DNA of 64,000 nt from positions 1,178,001 through 1,242,000 of the forward strand of contig NZ_CP079801.1 in assembly GCF_021545785.1 (NCBI RefSeq), in the 5' to 3' direction. The stretch is from Halopseudomonas maritima. Lineage in GTDB: Bacteria; Pseudomonadota; Gammaproteobacteria; Pseudomonadales; Pseudomonadaceae. Below the pieces are notes generated by a model. The model was not told where the DNA came from and searched no databases. It was given only the letters and a program-made list of their open reading frames with translations. Below, in pieces: positions 61,402-64,000 of the stretch. Position numbers and translations under genes: made by a program. The stretch's first letter is position 1. Each line of letters begins with the position of its first letter.

Positions 61402-61542
61402 AACACCCCCAGGCTGCCCGCCGGACCTGACGCGCAAAGCGCCTAGTCTACTGAAATCACCCCGTCAGCGCACCGCCATCGTGCACTACCGCCGCCACAG
61501 CAGGTAGACTCCGGATATAACAACGAAGGAGCCTTGAGCCGC

Positions 61543-62298
61543 ATGTGTTTGATTGCCTTTGCCTGGCAGATGTCCAAGCACCACCGTCTGACCCTGATCG
61601 GTAACCGTGACGAGTTCCACCGCCGCCCTACCCGCCCGCTGGATTGGTGGGATGACCAAGAACAACCCCAACTGCTGGCCGGTCGCGATCTGGAAGCCGG
61701 CGGCACCTGGTTAGGCGCTAGGCGCGACGGCCGCTTTGCCGCGGTCACCAATATCCGCACCCCGGGCGCAGCCAAGGCGCCCCGCTCGCGTGGCCAGTTG
61801 CCCTTGGATTTCTTGCAGGGCAGTCAAACGCCCGCCGCTTTTATGCAGCACCTGGCCGAGCAACGACACGAGTACACCGGCTTCAACCTGATCGTCGGCG
61901 ACGCCAGCGAGCTGTGGTTTCTCAACAGCGAACACGGTCAGCCCAAAGCACTGGAGCCCGGCGTCTACGGCCTGTCGAACGCCGATCTGGATAGCCCCTG
62001 GCCGAAAACCCGCACCCTGCGCGAGGCCCTTGCGGCGGCGCCGGATGCCGACAGCGAGCAGTTGCTGTCGCTGCTGGCCGATAGCCGCAGCTACGCGGAT
62101 GATCAGTTGCCCGCCACCGGCATCAGTCTCGAGTGGGAACGGATGCTGGCTCCTGCCTTTATCACCGGCAACCGAGAGTACGGCACTCGCGCCAGCAGCC
62201 TGCTGCGCATCGGCCAGGACGGCAGCATCAGCATGATTGAAAAGCGCTTTGCCCCCTTCGGCCAGCCCGAAGGAGAACGCCTCTGCGAGTGGGCGTGA
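61543..62298 (+). CDS. NRDE family protein (TANGO2-like)
   Basis: A 251-residue protein. The conserved start MCLIAFAW, with Cys2 as possible N-terminal nucleophile, and 'LIGNRDEFHRRPTRPLDWW' carrying the NRDE motif, define the family. TANGO2 homologues are linked to haem trafficking and lipid metabolism in eukaryotes; bacterial roles are less settled. The ATG at 61543 fixes Cys at position 2 as in the family. Divergent from tauE. Confidence 0.88.
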   Translation: MCLIAFAWQMSKHHRLTLIGNRDEFHRRPTRPLDWWDDQEQPQLLAGRDLEAGGTWLGARRDGRFAAVTNIRTPGAAKAPRSRGQLPLDFLQGSQTPAAFMQHLAEQRHEYTGFNLIVGDASELWFLNSEHGQPKALEPGVYGLSNADLDSPWPKTRTLREALAAAPDADSEQLLSLLADSRSYADDQLPATGISLEWERMLAPAFITGNREYGTRASSLLRIGQDGSISMIEKRFAPFGQPEGERLCEWA

Positions 62299-62316
62299 AG
62301 GGCTCGGCCAGTCGTG

Positions 62317-64000
62317 CTAACGCGGCTGGCTGAGTACCTTGCCCAGCCCCATACGGCGCAGGGCAAGGTGCAGGGTGCTGAGCACCAAATGCGGGTTATC
62401 CAGCTCGATCACCTCATCGAGCAGCGCCTTGGCATCGGTCAGCTTGATCTGGCGCAGCAGCCACTTGACCTTGGGCAGGTTGGTGGCATTCATCGACAGC
62501 GCGTCGCAGCCCATCGCCATCAGCAGTACGGCGGCGGCCGGGTCACCGGCCATTTCGCCGCACACGCTCATCGGCTTGCCAGCCTCGCGGCAAGCCGTTG
62601 ACACCTTGATCAGGGCTTGCAGCACCGCCGGGTGCAGCGAGTGATACAGGTCCGCCACCCGCGGGTTATTGCGATCGACGGCAAGCAGATACTGGGTCAG
62701 GTCGTTGGTGCCAATCGACAGAAAATCCACCATCTGGATCAGCTCGCGAGCCTGGTACACCGCCGCCGGCACTTCGATCATGACGCCAACCGGCGGCATG
62801 GGCACATCCACCCCTTCATCCAGCACTTCGCTGTAGGCACGATGAATCAGGTGCAGCGCCTCTTCCACCTCGAACAGGCTGCTGACCATAGGCAACATGA
62901 TGCGCAGGTTATTCAGCCCCTGGCTGGCCTTGAGCATGGCCCGCGTCTGCACCAGAAAGATTTCCGGATGATCCAGCGTCACGCGAATGCCGCGCCAGCC
63001 GAGGAACGGGTTTTCTTCGTCGATGGGGAAATAGGTCAGCGCCTTATCACCGCCGATATCCAGCGAGCGCATGGTGACCGGCAGCGGATGGAAGGCTTCG
63101 AGCTGCTCGCGGTAGGTCGCCTGCTGCTCCTTCTCGCTCGGGAAGCGATCCTGAATCATGAAGGGTACTTCGGTTCGGTACAGCCCAACACCCTCGGCAC
63201 CACGGTCAAGCGAGCGCGCCACGTCGGCCTGCAGACCGGTGTTGACCATCAACGGCATGCGGTGGCCATCCAGGGTGACACAGGGCACATCGCGCAGCTT
63301 CTCCAGCCCCTGCACCAGCTCGCGCTCTTCGCGCACCAGCTCAAGGTAATGGCGCCGCAGTTCCGGTGACGGGTTGGAATAACCCTCTCCCCGGTTACCG
63401 TCGACAATCAGCTCCATGCCATCGAGCCGGGTGTAGGGCAGGTCTAACGCACCCATCACCGTCGGAATGCCCATGGCGCGCGCCAGAATCGCCACGTGCG
63501 AACTGCCGGAGCCGAGCACCGACACCAGGCCGACCAGCTTTTCCTTGGGCACTTGGCCAAGCATCACCGGCGACAGCTCTTCACTCACCAAAATGGTGTG
63601 CTCCGGGAACACCAGTTCCTGACGGCCAACCTCCTGCAGGTAGGCCAGGATACGACGCCCCAGGTCCTTAACGTCAGCTGCTCGCTCACGCAGATAAGGG
63701 TCATCCATCAGCTCAAAGCGGGCGACATGCGCCAACACCACCTCACGCAGCGCGCCCTGGGCCCACTGGCCGCCGCGAATCACCTTGATAACCTCGTTAC
63801 CCAGGGCCGCGTCATCCAGCATCATCAGGTAGACGTCAAACAGCGCCAGCTCTTCCGGCCTGAGCTGCGAAGACAGCTTGCTCGACAGCTGCTGCATATC
63901 TGCCCGCACGGCGTCCAGCGCCCGGCGGAACAGCGCGACCTCCGCGTCGATATCCTGTATCGGCTTGTCAGGCACGGACTTCAGATCCGCCGGCGGCAGA
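62317..64000 (-). CDS. ptsP: PTS-Ntr enzyme I, PtsP (5' end outside window)
   Basis: The frame is open to the right edge, so the gene begins beyond base 64,000. Visible is the PEP-utilising core: the phosphorylated histidine in 'GSGSSHVAILARAMGIPTVMG' near base 63,500, the catalytic barrel with 'GIRVTLDHPEIF', 'MIEVPAAVYQA' and the C-terminal cysteine in 'VCGEMAGDP'. An N-terminal GAF domain, normal for PtsP, would lie outside. It passes phosphate from PEP to NPr and on to EIIA-Ntr, signalling nitrogen and potassium status. Confidence 0.9.
   Translation of the reverse strand, partial: LPPADLKSVPDKPIQDIDAEVALFRRALDAVRADMQQLSSKLSSQLRPEELALFDVYLMMLDDAALGNEVIKVIRGGQWAQGALREVVLAHVARFELMDDPYLRERAADVKDLGRRILAYLQEVGRQELVFPEHTILVSEELSPVMLGQVPKEKLVGLVSVLGSGSSHVAILARAMGIPTVMGALDLPYTRLDGMELIVDGNRGEGYSNPSPELRRHYLELVREERELVQGLEKLRDVPCVTLDGHRMPLMVNTGLQADVARSLDRGAEGVGLYRTEVPFMIQDRFPSEKEQQATYREQLEAFHPLPVTMRSLDIGGDKALTYFPIDEENPFLGWRGIRVTLDHPEIFLVQTRAMLKASQGLNNLRIMLPMVSSLFEVEEALHLIHRAYSEVLDEGVDVPMPPVGVMIEVPAAVYQARELIQMVDFLSIGTNDLTQYLLAVDRNNPRVADLYHSLHPAVLQALIKVSTACREAGKPMSVCGEMAGDPAAAVLLMAMGCDALSMNATNLPKVKWLLRQIKLTDAKALLDEVIELDNPHLVLSTLHLALRRMGLGKVLSQPR

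Overview
The window is a gene-dense, G+C-rich stretch of a gammaproteobacterial chromosome. Gene content and local order (roxSR, ndh, piuA/piuC, pckA-hslO-hslR-rimK, a GspE-like ATPase next to CYTH-CHAD, DUF47-pitA-argE-argA, and ilvD...folA-thyA-lgt-tauE-NRDE-ptsP) are those of Pseudomonadaceae. I infer a Pseudomonas-like organism (Pseudomonas, Stutzerimonas or Halopseudomonas type). I see no CRISPR array, complete insertion sequence or prophage.

Bases 1-13,800: the 3' end of a degenerate GGDEF/EAL protein is followed by a nitrogen-scavenging locus. A sigma-54-type promoter and a guanidine-I (ykkC) riboswitch precede an ABC transporter, two DUF1989 proteins (carboxyguanidine deiminase subunits) and a biotin-dependent carboxylase. 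A second, different guanidine riboswitch (class II, mini-ykkC) sits directly before the carboxylase gene. The allophanate hydrolase gene that normally completes this pathway is absent. In its place are a 17-bp hairpin and the 3' half of an AgcS-type symporter, then aspA-ansA and a convergent HTH regulator.

Bases 13,800-28,000: a large lipoprotein, prfC, tatD, an SDR enzyme, a leucine-type dehydrogenase, a Tim44-like protein, the RoxS/RoxR two-component pair, a SIMPL protein, a CbiM-like permease, a 58-residue DUF3094 protein and type II NADH dehydrogenase. Three intergenic elements (17.6, 22.0 and 33.1 kb) share one architecture: a GC hairpin at the stop codon, tandem heptamers, a spacer, inverted heptamers and a second hairpin. 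I do not recognise them as a named family.

Bases 28,000-45,000: three tRNAs (Lys, Pro, Asn), pckA, hslO-hslR, rimB-rimK, yrfG, nudE-msrA-araC, an EamA transporter, a four-gene overlapping envelope operon ending in an AI-2E permease, a saccharopine-dehydrogenase-like enzyme, rlmJ, and the iron-uptake genes piuC and a TonB receptor behind a candidate Fur box.

Bases 45,000-64,000: an orphan secretion-type ATPase, a CYTH-CHAD protein, DUF47-pitA phosphate uptake, argE-argA, an OprD porin, ilvD, a REC-GGDEF-EAL protein with degenerate outer domains, the folA-thyA-lgt-tauE cluster, an NRDE protein, and the 3' part of ptsP running off the right edge.
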